Counted from the first letter of the stretch, positions 25,593-34,453 are shown. The stretch: DNA of 64,000 nt from JACPPO01 sp965262505 (GCA_965262505.1 CBDHFM010000030.1:3782001-3846000); one strand, 5' to 3'. Numbers and translations: made by a program. The notes: generated from the sequence alone by a model not told the origin.

Positions 25593-27083
25593 ATGCCTAA
25601 GCGGCTCCAGCCCGGCGTTGCGGCGTGTGTGGCTCTAGCCACAGCGGCCGCGGTGGTGACCGCGGCCTGTTCCAGCCCCGCGTCATCGGCGGATACGCCG
25701 GTCTCAGCGAATACTCCTGATACGTCCGTTCAAACGCTGACGCTCGTCTATGACGCACCGGTTGTCGGCGCGGTCGTCACGGCGTCGGCCGCGGGACTGC
25801 CTCCCGGGGCGGATGCTGAACTGCAGTGGGCGACGGTCTCAGGCGGCTGGGTGATCGAGGACTATTACCACTTTCGGGGCAAGCAGTACACCGACACGAC
25901 CTCTTCCCTAGGCAGGTTCCCGGTCGATCAGGACGGGCGCCTCGAGGCGCAGTTCACCATCCCGGAGGATTACGGCGGCGTGCACGACGTGATGGCGATC
26001 GTGGACGGCCGCACGGTTGCGCAGAACGGGATCGAGGTCACGCAGAGCTTCGACCTGGCGCCCACGTCCGGTCCGGTCGGGACGCCGATCGAGCTCACGG
26101 TCAAGGGCCTGGGGTGGCGGACGATGGAAAGCACCTGGGCCGTGAACTGGGACAACAACCAGATCGGATGGGTATCCGCCGCCGGCACGCGCGGTTCGGC
26201 CGTGGCCCGGTTTCGCGCGGCGGGACCTCCCGGGGATCATGCGATCAAGGTCTACACCGGTTACCAGGGCCAGCCGTATCTGAACTACGAGCAGTCGCCG
26301 ATCGCGCATCTACCCCGACCGCAGTTCACCTTTCGCACGACACCGGGGCGCGCCTCGATGAGCGCGGCGGCCGCGGAGCCGTATCAGCCTCAGCCACTGC
26401 CCGCCGCTGAGATCGGCGTCGCCGGCGCGACGCTCGGGCTGACGCCGACACAGGGCCCGGTGGGAACCGAGGCGCGGCTGAAAGCCACCGGCTTCCCGAA
26501 CGGGGCGTCGCTCGATCTCGTGTGGCAGACCTCGGTCGGCAATCGGGTCGACGGCGATGGCTTTGCGCCCCAGGAGAACATCCTGGCGCGAGTGACCGTT
26601 GGCAGCGACGGCGTGCTTGACGTGCCGGTGAGCATCCCCGACGACGTCGGGGGGTTGCACGGCGTCGCGCTGCGCGACGGCGACACGACGCTCGCTCGTA
26701 CGCACTTCGTGATCGAGACGAGCGTCGTCGGCATGACGCCGACGTCGGGGCCGGCCGGGACGCCGGTCACGATTCACCTCAAGGGTGTCGGCTGGACCGA
26801 GTACGACAACATCTACGTCGCGACGTACGACAACGCCTACATGGGGTACGCGTGCGGCTTCAACAGCCAGGGCGACGTCGTGATCAACTTTACCGCGGCG
26901 GGCGAGCCCGGCGTGCACTTGATCGACCTGTATCCGGGCATCTACCAGGGTCCGCCGACCGAACCCCAGCTCCTGTATCGAACGCCGCAGTTGACGTACG
27001 CCGACGATCATCCCGGCAACACGATCCCGGCGCTCCGTTTTGCGTTCGACGTCACACCCTCGGCGCCCGGTGACAAGGACTAA
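25593..27083 (+). CDS. Lipoprotein with three TIG-like repeats
   Basis: The start at ATG 25593 gives a lipoprotein signal with lipobox VTAAC (Cys26); an earlier in-frame ATG at 25548 adds a charged tail and is less likely. The 496-residue product contains repeated immunoglobulin-like units. They are marked by LAPTSGPVGTPIELTVKGLG near residue 150, LTPTQGPVGTEARLKATGFP near 283 and MTPTSGPAGTPVTIHLKGVG near 382. Between them lie IPEDYGGVHD and IPDDVGGLHG segments. These IPT/TIG-like modules usually bind other proteins or polysaccharides, so the product is probably a scaffold anchored in a membrane. It lies between DUF6152 copy 4 and CytoC_RC copy 3, 10 bases from the latter. Exact role unknown. 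Confidence 0.65.
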   Translation: MPKRLQPGVAACVALATAAAVVTAACSSPASSADTPVSANTPDTSVQTLTLVYDAPVVGAVVTASAAGLPPGADAELQWATVSGGWVIEDYYHFRGKQYTDTTSSLGRFPVDQDGRLEAQFTIPEDYGGVHDVMAIVDGRTVAQNGIEVTQSFDLAPTSGPVGTPIELTVKGLGWRTMESTWAVNWDNNQIGWVSAAGTRGSAVARFRAAGPPGDHAIKVYTGYQGQPYLNYEQSPIAHLPRPQFTFRTTPGRASMSAAAAEPYQPQPLPAAEIGVAGATLGLTPTQGPVGTEARLKATGFPNGASLDLVWQTSVGNRVDGDGFAPQENILARVTVGSDGVLDVPVSIPDDVGGLHGVALRDGDTTLARTHFVIETSVVGMTPTSGPAGTPVTIHLKGVGWTEYDNIYVATYDNAYMGYACGFNSQGDVVINFTAAGEPGVHLIDLYPGIYQGPPTEPQLLYRTPQLTYADDHPGNTIPALRFAFDVTPSAPGDKD

Positions 27084-27093
27084 GGAAAACAAC

Positions 27094-28233
27094 ATGACGT
27101 GCGGACGGGGGCGCACCATGTTTGGTGCCATGGTGACGTTGTGCGTGTGCCTGCTGGGCGTCGTGTCTGCAGCGCGTCAGACGGCTCCCGCGCAGGCCCC
27201 GGAGATGTCGGAAAACGTCTTCAAGGACATCCAGGTGCTCAAGGGGATTCCCGCTGACGAGTTCATGGACACGATGGGGATGTTCGCCGCCTCTCTCGTG
27301 TATGACTGCACCGGGTGCCATGACCCGGAGATCCTGATCGATCGGGAGGCGTTTTCCAATCCCACGCCGCGGATACAGCGGGCGCGGCAAATGGTGCTGA
27401 TGGTAAATGCGCTGAACCGCACCTACTTCGGCGGAGAGCCGCGTGTGACCTGCTTCACCTGCCACAGAGGCAGCGGCGCGCCCGACGCTATCCCCGATCT
27501 CAGGGTGCAGTATGGTGACGGGCCGGACGAGGATCCCAATCTCATGACCATTTTCCCGGATCGCCGGGTGACCGCCGATCAGGTGTTCGATCGGTACATC
27601 CAGGCGCTCGGCGGAGCGGATCGGCTGGCCGCGCTCACCAGCTATGTCGCCACCGGGACCTACCTCGGATTCAACACGGGTCAGACGATGGTGCCGGTCG
27701 AGATCTTTGCCGGCGCTCCGGACCGGTGGACCACGGTCGTCCAGATGTTCGATGGTGAGGCCGTCAAGGCCTACGACGGCCGGAATGCGTGGGCCTCGGA
27801 GGGTTGGAGACAGCAGCCGTTGATGACCTTCACCGGAGGGAATCTGGCCGGTGCCCGGTTCGACGGCCTCGTGGGTTTTCCAGCAGGGATCCAGGAGGCG
27901 TACAGCCAGTGGCAGGTCGGCAACACGGTCATCGACGATCGCGAGGTGCAGATCCTGCAGGGAACGAACCCCGGGGAGCTCCCCGTCAACCTGTACATCG
28001 ACGAGGCTGGATTGCTGGTGCGGACGGTACGCTGGACCCGCACGCCGGTCGGCACGATACCCACGCAGACTGACTACTCGGATTACCGCGAGGTTGCCGG
28101 CGTCCAGGTGCCGTTTGGCGTGCTCGTCACCTGGACCAACGGACAGAACAGGTTTGAACTGACCGAGGTGCGGCCGAACGTCCAGATCGACCCGGAAAGG
28201 TTCGGAAGGCCGGATCCGTACCCGGCTCCGTAG
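27094..28233 (+). CDS. CytoC_RC dihaem cytochrome c fused to a LolA-like domain, copy 3
   Basis: The 379-residue product starts at ATG 27094, whose ribosome-binding site TAAGGAAA overlaps the stop of the lipoprotein gene. Haem motifs are CTGCH (residues 72-76) and CFTCH (120-124), with TMGMFAASLVYD before the first. The LolA-like half shows FDRYIQALGGADRL, VPVEIFAGAP, GGNLAGARFDG and LLVRTVRW. It is the third such fusion in the window and is close to the copies at 5022 and 12425. The gene lies between two DUF6152 genes. By family it carries electrons outside the cytoplasm; the LolA-like part may hold a lipid or hydrophobic substrate. Confidence 0.8.
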   Translation: MTCGRGRTMFGAMVTLCVCLLGVVSAARQTAPAQAPEMSENVFKDIQVLKGIPADEFMDTMGMFAASLVYDCTGCHDPEILIDREAFSNPTPRIQRARQMVLMVNALNRTYFGGEPRVTCFTCHRGSGAPDAIPDLRVQYGDGPDEDPNLMTIFPDRRVTADQVFDRYIQALGGADRLAALTSYVATGTYLGFNTGQTMVPVEIFAGAPDRWTTVVQMFDGEAVKAYDGRNAWASEGWRQQPLMTFTGGNLAGARFDGLVGFPAGIQEAYSQWQVGNTVIDDREVQILQGTNPGELPVNLYIDEAGLLVRTVRWTRTPVGTIPTQTDYSDYREVAGVQVPFGVLVTWTNGQNRFELTEVRPNVQIDPERFGRPDPYPAP

Positions 28234-28257
28234 CTCTTGGCCTGGGAGCCGCCCGTC

Positions 28258-28287
28258 TTGACAATATTCCGGAAGCGCGGCCATCAT
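28258..28287 (+). promoter_or_regulatory. Promoter before DUF6152 copy 5
   Basis: A perfect -35 box TTGACA (28258-28263) is followed after 18 bases by CATCAT (28282-28287). It lies about 70 bases upstream of the DUF6152 start and would drive that gene and the subfamily A gene behind it. Confidence 0.45.
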
Positions 28288-28356
28288 ACGCTGCCCTGCT
28301 GTGTGCGGGTTCGAGGTGTTGAGTTGGTCGAGCCAATTGCGCTTGGAGGTAGTGAA

Positions 28357-28740
28357 ATGAGAACGAAGCTTGCGGTCCTGGTTGCCGGCCTTGCCTTGGT
28401 GTGCCTGGCGGTGCCGGTCGTCGCCCATCACGCCGTCGGGGCGGAATATGACGGGGGATTGGTCACGATGAGCGGCACCGTGACGAAGGTCGAATGGACG
28501 AATCCGCATGCCCGCCTCTACATCGATGTCGAAGAGGCGGACGGGACCGTCGTCAACTGGAACATGGAACTGACGGCGAGAAGCGCGCTGGTGCGACAGG
28601 GCTGGACGAGCAGGACAGTCGCTGTGGGCGACGTGCTGACGGTTGAAGGGAACCTGGCCAGGTCCGGCGCGAAGATGATCAATGCACGGTCGATCATGAC
28701 GGCAGACGGCCGCGCCGTGCTCAGAGGCATAAACGAATAG
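28357..28740 (+). CDS. DUF6152 secreted protein, copy 5
   Basis: ATG 28357 follows TTGGAGGTAGTGAA. The 127-residue product has a signal peptide ending in VVA before His24-His25, here HHAV rather than HHSF. It carries KVEWTNPHARLYIDV, WNMELTARSALVRQGW and TVAVGDVLTVEG. A TTGACA promoter lies upstream. The subfamily A gene at 28827 follows after 86 bases, recreating the DUF6152-A order of the first unit at 3648. It keeps the two histidine motifs proposed to form a copper site although the residues after the His pair differ from the family norm. Confidence 0.8.
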   Translation: MRTKLAVLVAGLALVCLAVPVVAHHAVGAEYDGGLVTMSGTVTKVEWTNPHARLYIDVEEADGTVVNWNMELTARSALVRQGWTSRTVAVGDVLTVEGNLARSGAKMINARSIMTADGRAVLRGINE

Positions 28741-28826
28741 CTGTGAACGAATAGCGAGTAATACCGGGTGGCAGCGACACCGAGGACGACACTGAGGACA
28801 ACGCTAGGGATTTGAGGAGAGGTCAC

Positions 28827-29642
28827 GTGAGAAAGCTTTTCGTCATCTCCGCGGTCACCGCGGCGATGCTGTCGTTGCCCACGCAGCCGGCCTTTGCTCA
28901 GGCCGACCCGGAGACCCGAAACGTCACCGCCGCCAAGCGCGACGGTCCGCTCGAAGGCCCGATCCCCCGGCTACCCGATGGGTCGGTGAACCTGTACGAC
29001 GGCGTCTGGACCCGTGGCGGACCTACGCAGGACCTCGAAGGGCAGGGAGGTATGGAGGAGGGTGAGCTGGTTGCCCTGCTGTTGCCTTGGGCGAAGACGC
29101 TCATGGACTCGCGGGATGTGACTATGGAGCCGCACAACATCTGCCTGCCGATGGGCGTGCCGCGCGTGACGCCGTTTCCGTACCGGTTCGTCGGGAACTA
29201 TACGCACAAGGCTGCCACCCACATGTTCATCCTCATCGAGGGGAACATCCATACCTACCGGCAGATCTTCATGGATGGCCGCGAGCACCCCGAGTTCGTC
29301 GACCCGACCTGGATGGGGCACTCGATCGGCCACTGGGAAGACGACACGCTGGTGATCGACACCGTCGGCTACAACGACAAGTTCTGGTTCGATCGCCGCG
29401 GTTTCCCGCACACCGAGCAGTTGCACACGATCGAACGCTGGACGCGCCTCGACCTCGGGACCATGGAAAACAAGGTCACCATCGATGACCTCGGGGCGTA
29501 CACCAGGCCGTTCGAGGTGACGTTCACGGCCAGGTTGAGCCCGCCTGGGGACGAGCTGCTGGAGTACATCTGCCAGGAAAACAACCAGTATGGCGCGGGG
29601 AGCCTTCCCGGTTTCACACGGGAGATTGCCCCGACGCGCTAG
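28827..29642 (+). CDS. Secreted MDGR(P/E)HP-superfamily protein, subfamily A, copy 4
   Basis: GTG 28827 behind GAGGAGAGG is preferred to the TTG at 28812, which is part of that ribosome-binding site. The 271-residue product has a signal peptide ending in AFAQ, then PIPRLPDGSVNLYDGVW, ICLPMGVPRVTPFPYRF, HMFILIEGNIHTYRQIF, FMDGREHPEFVDPTWMGHS, YNDKFWFDRRGFPHTEQLH, DDLGAYTRPF and YICQENNQYG. It is closer to copy 1 at 4060 than to the tandem pair. A hairpin terminator follows at 29696 before the PQQ-type gene. Both conserved cysteines are present. Function unknown. Confidence 0.8.
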   Translation: MRKLFVISAVTAAMLSLPTQPAFAQADPETRNVTAAKRDGPLEGPIPRLPDGSVNLYDGVWTRGGPTQDLEGQGGMEEGELVALLLPWAKTLMDSRDVTMEPHNICLPMGVPRVTPFPYRFVGNYTHKAATHMFILIEGNIHTYRQIFMDGREHPEFVDPTWMGHSIGHWEDDTLVIDTVGYNDKFWFDRRGFPHTEQLHTIERWTRLDLGTMENKVTIDDLGAYTRPFEVTFTARLSPPGDELLEYICQENNQYGAGSLPGFTREIAPTR

Positions 29643-29695
29643 GACGCGCGATCCGCGCAGCGATCGACCGCGCGCGGCTCACGTCGACCATCTGA

Positions 29696-29727
29696 CCCGC
29701 CGGCACCCGCCGGCGGGTTTCGTTTTT
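29696..29727 (+). terminator. Rho-independent terminator between subfamily A copy 4 and the PQQ-type gene
   Basis: An 8-base GC-only stem (cccgccgg, 29696-29703 with 29710-29717) with a 6-base loop is followed by tttcgttttt. Confidence 0.75.
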
Positions 29728-29765
29728 CGAGCCTGCCGTGGGCGGGCCTGCTGCTGAGGCTTTCG

Positions 29766-31616
29766 ATGTCACGACTCTTGACGATCGCGAGTGCGGTGCT
29801 GGCGCTGTCTCTGGCGGGAGTGGATGTCGCCTCAGGGCAAACGGCGTCTCGCGTCATCCGGCTGATCGACCAGAGCTGCGCCAACTGTCACCGGGACCCA
29901 GGCGCGGATCGGGCGCCCGACGTCGAGGGCGCGCCCGAGCCCGCCACGCTGCGGCAGATGGCCCCCGAGACGATCCTGCAGGCGATCACGACAGGGGCGA
30001 TGCGCGTACACGTCGAGGGCGTACCGGACGAGGTGAAGCGCGCCATGGCCGAGTTCATGAGCGGCCGTAAGCTTGGGGACCCCGCGGCCGGCAACGCGCG
30101 CCGGATGCCGAACCGCTGTGCGGCCAGTCCCGCCATCGGCGATCTCTCCGCCATGCCGGCCTGGAACGGGTGGGGACCCGATGCGACGAACGCGCGCTTT
30201 CAGAGAGCGGCCGGCCTGTCACCCGCCGCCGTGCCACGGCTGACGCTGAAGTGGGCGTTCGGATTTCCAGGCGTTTCGTCGGTCTATGGTCAGCCGACGG
30301 TAGCGGGCGGCCGCGTCTTCGTCGGCGTTGACACGGGCTACGTGTACTCGCTGGATGCCGCGACCGGATGCGTCCACTGGTCCTTCCTCGCGGAGACAGG
30401 CGTGCGTAATGCCATCAGCGTCGGTCCTGTCAGCGTCGGCCCCGCTGGCGCCCGTGTTGTCAGCGGGCAGCCCGCGCGGCATACCGCCTACTTCGGCGAC
30501 ATCCGCGCCAACGTCTACGCCGTGGATGCCTCGACCGGTGAGCTCAGGTGGAAAGTCAACGTGGACGCGCATCCACTCGCCGTCGTCACCGGCGCTCCCA
30601 CGTTGCACGAGGGCCGGCTCTACGTGCCGGTGTCCTCGCGCGAGGAGGCGGCGGGCAGCAGCCTCAACTACCCCTGCTGCACGTTCCGCGGGAGCATCGT
30701 CGCCCTCGACGCCGCCACGGGCAGGCAGATCTGGAAGACGTACGCGATTGCGGACCCGCCGACGCGCTCCAGAAAGAACACGGCCGGTACGCAGCTCTGG
30801 ACCGGATCTGGAGCGGCGATCTGGCACGCGCCAACCATCGATCCGCGCAACCGCGCGGTGTACGTGGCCACCGGCGATGCCTACACGGAGCCGGCGGCCA
30901 GGACCACCGACGCCGTGATGGCCATCCACATGGATACCGGTGAGGTGCTCTGGTCGGTGCAGGATTTCGAGAACGACGCCTGGCTGACCAACTGTGCCCG
31001 GGAGCCAACCGAGAACTGCCCGAAGAATCTCGGCCCCGACTTCGACTTCGGCGCGTCGCCGATGCTCCTGACGTTGCCGGACGGCCGGCGGGTGCTGCTG
31101 GCCGGGCAGAAGAGCGGCCAGGTCTTTGCGCACGATCCCGATCGGCAGGGGGCGCTCGTCTGGAAGGCGTTGCTCGTGGACACGGTCGGCGCCGCGGAGA
31201 TTCTGTTCGGCGGGGCCGCCGACGACCGGACAGCCTACTTCGGGCTGGACAACGGTGTGCTGGCGGCGCTCGATCCGGCCACCGGTCGGCCGAAGTGGTC
31301 GTTGCCCGCGCCCCCAGCGCCTCCCGAGGGGCCCCGGCGCGGATTCACGGCGGCACTGACCGCGATCCCCGGCGTCCTGTTCGCCGGCGGGCAGGATGGC
31401 ACGCTGCGCGCGTTTGCGTCGGACACCGGCCGAGAGATCTGGATGTTCGACATGCTGCGCGAGTTCGCGACGGTCAATGAGGTTGCCGCCAAAGGGGGCT
31501 CCATGGGGGCGCCGGGACCGACCGTGGCGGGGGGGATGCTGTTTGCCGGCTCTGGATACGTCGGCCTTGGAAACGGAACGCCGGGCAACGTGCTACTCGC
31601 GTTCGGATCCCCGTAG
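29766..31616 (+). CDS. PQQ-type beta-propeller quinohaemoprotein (polyvinyl-alcohol-dehydrogenase-like)
   Basis: The 616-residue product has a signal peptide, a small haem c domain with CANCH at residues 38-42, and from about residue 130 a propeller of PQQ-type repeats. Examples are GRVFVGVDTGYVYSLDAATG, IRANVYAVDASTGELRWKV, VALDAATGRQIWKTY and AIHMDTGEVLWSV. Adjacent cysteines at 304-305 (NYPCCTFRG) recall the vicinal disulfide of PQQ dehydrogenases. The order haem then propeller is that of periplasmic polyvinyl alcohol dehydrogenase and related alcohol dehydrogenases. It would oxidise an alcohol and pass electrons through its own haem to soluble cytochromes such as those upstream. The true substrate is not known. 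It is separated from upstream genes by a terminator. Confidence 0.7.
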   Translation: MSRLLTIASAVLALSLAGVDVASGQTASRVIRLIDQSCANCHRDPGADRAPDVEGAPEPATLRQMAPETILQAITTGAMRVHVEGVPDEVKRAMAEFMSGRKLGDPAAGNARRMPNRCAASPAIGDLSAMPAWNGWGPDATNARFQRAAGLSPAAVPRLTLKWAFGFPGVSSVYGQPTVAGGRVFVGVDTGYVYSLDAATGCVHWSFLAETGVRNAISVGPVSVGPAGARVVSGQPARHTAYFGDIRANVYAVDASTGELRWKVNVDAHPLAVVTGAPTLHEGRLYVPVSSREEAAGSSLNYPCCTFRGSIVALDAATGRQIWKTYAIADPPTRSRKNTAGTQLWTGSGAAIWHAPTIDPRNRAVYVATGDAYTEPAARTTDAVMAIHMDTGEVLWSVQDFENDAWLTNCAREPTENCPKNLGPDFDFGASPMLLTLPDGRRVLLAGQKSGQVFAHDPDRQGALVWKALLVDTVGAAEILFGGAADDRTAYFGLDNGVLAALDPATGRPKWSLPAPPAPPEGPRRGFTAALTAIPGVLFAGGQDGTLRAFASDTGREIWMFDMLREFATVNEVAAKGGSMGAPGPTVAGGMLFAGSGYVGLGNGTPGNVLLAFGSP

Positions 31617-31937
31617 ACACCGATACGGTTGAATGGATTCGGGACCGTGGATCAGGCTGGACATGGCGGTTTTACTAACGACTGAGGGTGAGACGACGCG
31701 GCATAGTTCTGGCGTGTAACCCCTACCGGCTGCTCTTTCCGTCTATCGCCGCTGCCGGCTGCTCGTTTCCGTCTTTGGCCGCTGCCAGTCCTTTCCAATC
31801 CAGAAATGAGCCTGAAGCGGATCGATGAGCCGGACATGTCAGGCAGCCGGGTCAATAGACCGGAATAGCCGTGCGCGTGCCTCGTGCAGGGCGCGCGCGG
31901 CATCATTGTCGCTCAGGGCGAAGGCGACGGCGTCGAG

Positions 31938-32851
31938 CTATTGGAAGGTGGTCCCCGGGGTGAGGTAGACGGCGGCCTCGGGGAGCGACTTGAGCTTCTC
32001 ATAGGGCGTCATGATGTCGGCGTCGCGGTAGCGCTTGCGGCGGCGGCCCTTGGCGTCGACGGTCTCGGAGGGGAAGAAGCAGGGCCGGTGGAAGTTGAGA
32101 TAGGGCGAGAGGACGTTCTGGGTGAAGTCGTTGACGCGTTGGGCGTGGCGGCTGGGGATGTGGCCGTAGCCGAGGTGCTTGCGGACGACCGAGCCGTTCT
32201 TGCTCTCGACGAGGGCGTTGTCGTTGGTGTGTCGGGCTCGGGACTTGGTGAACTCGTCGATGTGGAGGGCTTCGAGCAGCGCGGCGACGGTGCGGTTGAC
32301 GTATTCCGAGCCGTTGTCGGAGTGAAAGCCGTGGAGGGTGAAGGGGAAGGCTCGGAGCAGGGCGCTGAGGACCGGCGCCAGGCACGCGGCATGGAGGTGC
32401 TCGACCGAGCCGATGCACTGGAACTGGGTGACCTCGTCCACCAAGTTCACGTGGTACAGGCCTTTCAGGTCATCCAGATCGGCTTGGTGGACGGAATCGA
32501 CCCGGACATAGCCGGGGCGCCCGAACGGCGTCGGCCGACGGCGCTCGCCAATGGCGACCTGGACTGGGCGCGTCCGGGTGGAGGTGGTTCCGCGGCGCCG
32601 TTGATACGTGGTCGAGTGCCGCAGGTTGTAGAGGTGGCCGTTGGAGATGCCGGCCAGGCGTTCGAACCGGCGGTCGCCAAAGCGATGGTAGGCGCGCGCA
32701 CAGAGCTTGCGCGTGGCCGGCCCGGACAAGGTGCCGTGGAGCCGGTCGAGCTCGGCGAGAAGCCCGATGTCGATGCTCGTGTAGCGGCGGGGGAACGGCC
32801 GTCGGGGCGCCCCGCGGCGGTCGGCGATGCTCCCGGTGACCCGATGCTGGG
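31938..32851 (-). pseudogene. DDE integrase/transposase, C-terminal part (split by IS256)
   Basis: Reading the minus strand from the IS256 target duplication, the frame gives DRRGAPRRPFPRRYTSID, LSGPATRKLCARAYHRFGD, LAGISNGHLYNLR, then an rve-type catalytic core. The three acidic residues appear in YVRVDSVHQAD, FHSDNGSEYVN and ALVESKNGSVV. The frame has no start of its own and hits a stop inside the IS256 end. When the IS256 element and one copy of its 8-bp duplication are removed, this frame joins the N-terminal part at 34181-34426 without a shift. The gene is therefore broken by insertion only and was probably active before. Confidence 0.75.
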
Positions 32852-34180
32852 GAGCCTGTCAGTAATTTTGTGTTTGTGAGCCATGCTGACTCCCGAAAGG
32901 GGAAGGAGCGAGTATGGCGAAGGAGAAGCAAGAGACCAGGTTTAGCGCCGAGCTGCTGGATGAACTACTGGAGGGGCAAGACGCCGCGACGGTGTTGCGC
33001 TCCGACGGACTGGTAGGGGATCTGAAGAGGGCGTTGGCCGAACGGATGCTGAACGCCGAGATGGACGTGCATCTCGGTGGGGAGACCGAGCAGGACGGCG
33101 GCAACCATCGAAACGGCTCGAGCCGGAAGACGGTACTCAGCGACGACGGCGAGCTGGTGCTGTCGATTCCCCGAGACCGACACGGCCGCTTCGATCCCGC
33201 CCTGATCCGGAAGTATCAACGAAGATTTCCGGGGTTCGACGACAAGATCGTCGCGTTGTATGCCCGGGGGATGAGCACGCGCGACATCCAGGCGCATGTC
33301 GGCGAGCTCTACGGCATCGCGATTTCGCCGGACCTCGTTTCGGTGGTGACGGATTCGGTCATCGACGAAGTTCGAGCGTGGCAGGCGCGGCCGCTGGAGT
33401 CGACCTACGCGATCGTGTACTTCGATGCGCTGCGGGTCAAGATCCGTGACGAGGGCCTGGTACGCAACAAGGCCGTATACCTGGCCATCGGCGTGCGGTG
33501 TTCCGGGCACAAGGACATCCTCGGCCTGTGGATCGAGCAGACCGAAGGCGCCAAGTTCTGGCTGCGCGTGATGAACGACCTCAAGGCCCGCGGAGTGCAG
33601 GATATTCTGCTCGCCGTCGTTGATGGGCTGCAGGGATTTCCCGACGCGATCACCGCCGTGTTCCCGGACACGATCGTGCAGACCTGCATCGTGCACCTGA
33701 TCCGGAATTCGATCCGCCTGGCGGCCTGGAAGGACCGCAAGCCCTTGGTTCAGGCTCTGAAGCCGGTCTACCAGGCCGACGATGCCGCGACGGCCGAACA
33801 GGCGCTGGGCGCATTCGAAGGCGGCGAGTGGGGACGGCGTTTCCCGACCGTGGTCCAGAGCTGGCAGCGCCACTGGGACCGGATCATTCCGTTCTTCGCT
33901 TTCCCCGCGGCCGTGCGGAAGATCGTGTACACGACGAACGCGATCGAGAGCCTGCACAGCGGCGTGCGCAAGAGCATCCGGAACAAAGGGCATTTCCCGA
34001 GCGACGAGGCCGCCACGAAACTCATCTGGCTGGCCTTGCGCCATCTCACGGCGAAGTGGAAGAATCCCCCGGTCGCCTGGGCGGCGGCCAGGGTACAATT
34101 CGCGATTCAGTTCGGCGATCGATTCAGGCTGGGGGACTAACTAACGGCAATAGCTCACACACAAAATTTCTGACACCCCC
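32852..34180 (+). mobile_element. IS256-family insertion sequence with 8-bp target duplication
   Basis: The 1329-bp element has terminal inverted repeats with the shared core TGTCAG(T/A)AATTTTGTGT (left near 32857, right near 34175 on the other strand). It is flanked by ATGCTGGG at 32844-32851 and 34181-34188, a perfect 8-bp duplication of the length typical for this family. It carries one intact transposase gene. The exact duplication and matching repeats suggest a recent insertion. Confidence 0.88.
32914..34140 (+). CDS. IS256-family transposase
   Basis: The 408-residue protein is full length for the IS256 (Transposase_mut) family. The catalytic acidic residues appear as Asp171 in VYFDALRV, Asp237 in VVDGLQGF and Glu345 in TTNAIESLHS. 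The CxxH region (TCIVHLIRNS) lies between them. The N-terminal part with LLDELLEGQDAATVLRSDGL and MDVHLGGE is the usual DNA-binding region. The reading frame is intact and nothing suggests decay, so the element may still be mobile. It interrupts the integrase gene of the surrounding element. Confidence 0.93.
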   Translation: MAKEKQETRFSAELLDELLEGQDAATVLRSDGLVGDLKRALAERMLNAEMDVHLGGETEQDGGNHRNGSSRKTVLSDDGELVLSIPRDRHGRFDPALIRKYQRRFPGFDDKIVALYARGMSTRDIQAHVGELYGIAISPDLVSVVTDSVIDEVRAWQARPLESTYAIVYFDALRVKIRDEGLVRNKAVYLAIGVRCSGHKDILGLWIEQTEGAKFWLRVMNDLKARGVQDILLAVVDGLQGFPDAITAVFPDTIVQTCIVHLIRNSIRLAAWKDRKPLVQALKPVYQADDAATAEQALGAFEGGEWGRRFPTVVQSWQRHWDRIIPFFAFPAAVRKIVYTTNAIESLHSGVRKSIRNKGHFPSDEAATKLIWLALRHLTAKWKNPPVAWAAARVQFAIQFGDRFRLGD

Positions 34181-34426
34181 ATGCTGGGCCAACAACCGGG
34201 TGAGTTGGGCGCGCGACAGCCCGGTCACCTTGGCCAGAAAACATCGGAGCAGACCCTTCTCAGCCTTCCCTTGGTGGACATAGTCGAACCGGCCCAGGGT
34301 CTGCTCGATGAACCCATAGGCCGCAGCTCGAGTCGCCACGACCAGGTCGACCTCCTGGTTGCCCTCAAGGAACTCCCGAACGTGCTGCAAGGTCCGTAGC
34401 CGGTCGGTGTGGAGCGTCACGATCAT
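34181..34426 (-). pseudogene. DDE integrase/transposase, N-terminal part (split by IS256)
   Basis: From ATG 34426 the minus strand encodes LHTDRLRTLQHVREFLEGNQ, RAAAYGFIEQTLGRFDYVHQ and KVTGLSRAQLTRLLAQH, the helical N-terminal domain that precedes the LSGPATR region in this integrase type. GGAGG directly precedes ATG 34426, so GTG 34420 may be the true start. The frame then runs into the IS256 end and stops at 34124. Its partner is the fragment at 31938-32851. Confidence 0.72.
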
Positions 34427-34453
34427 CCTCCGATGATCCACGACCCAGCTCCC

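Noticed and set aside
5022..28233. Photosynthetic reaction centre implied by the CytoC_RC cytochromes
   Set aside because: No reaction-centre, bacteriochlorophyll or carotenoid genes are present, and non-phototrophic Acidobacteriota commonly carry this cytochrome type.
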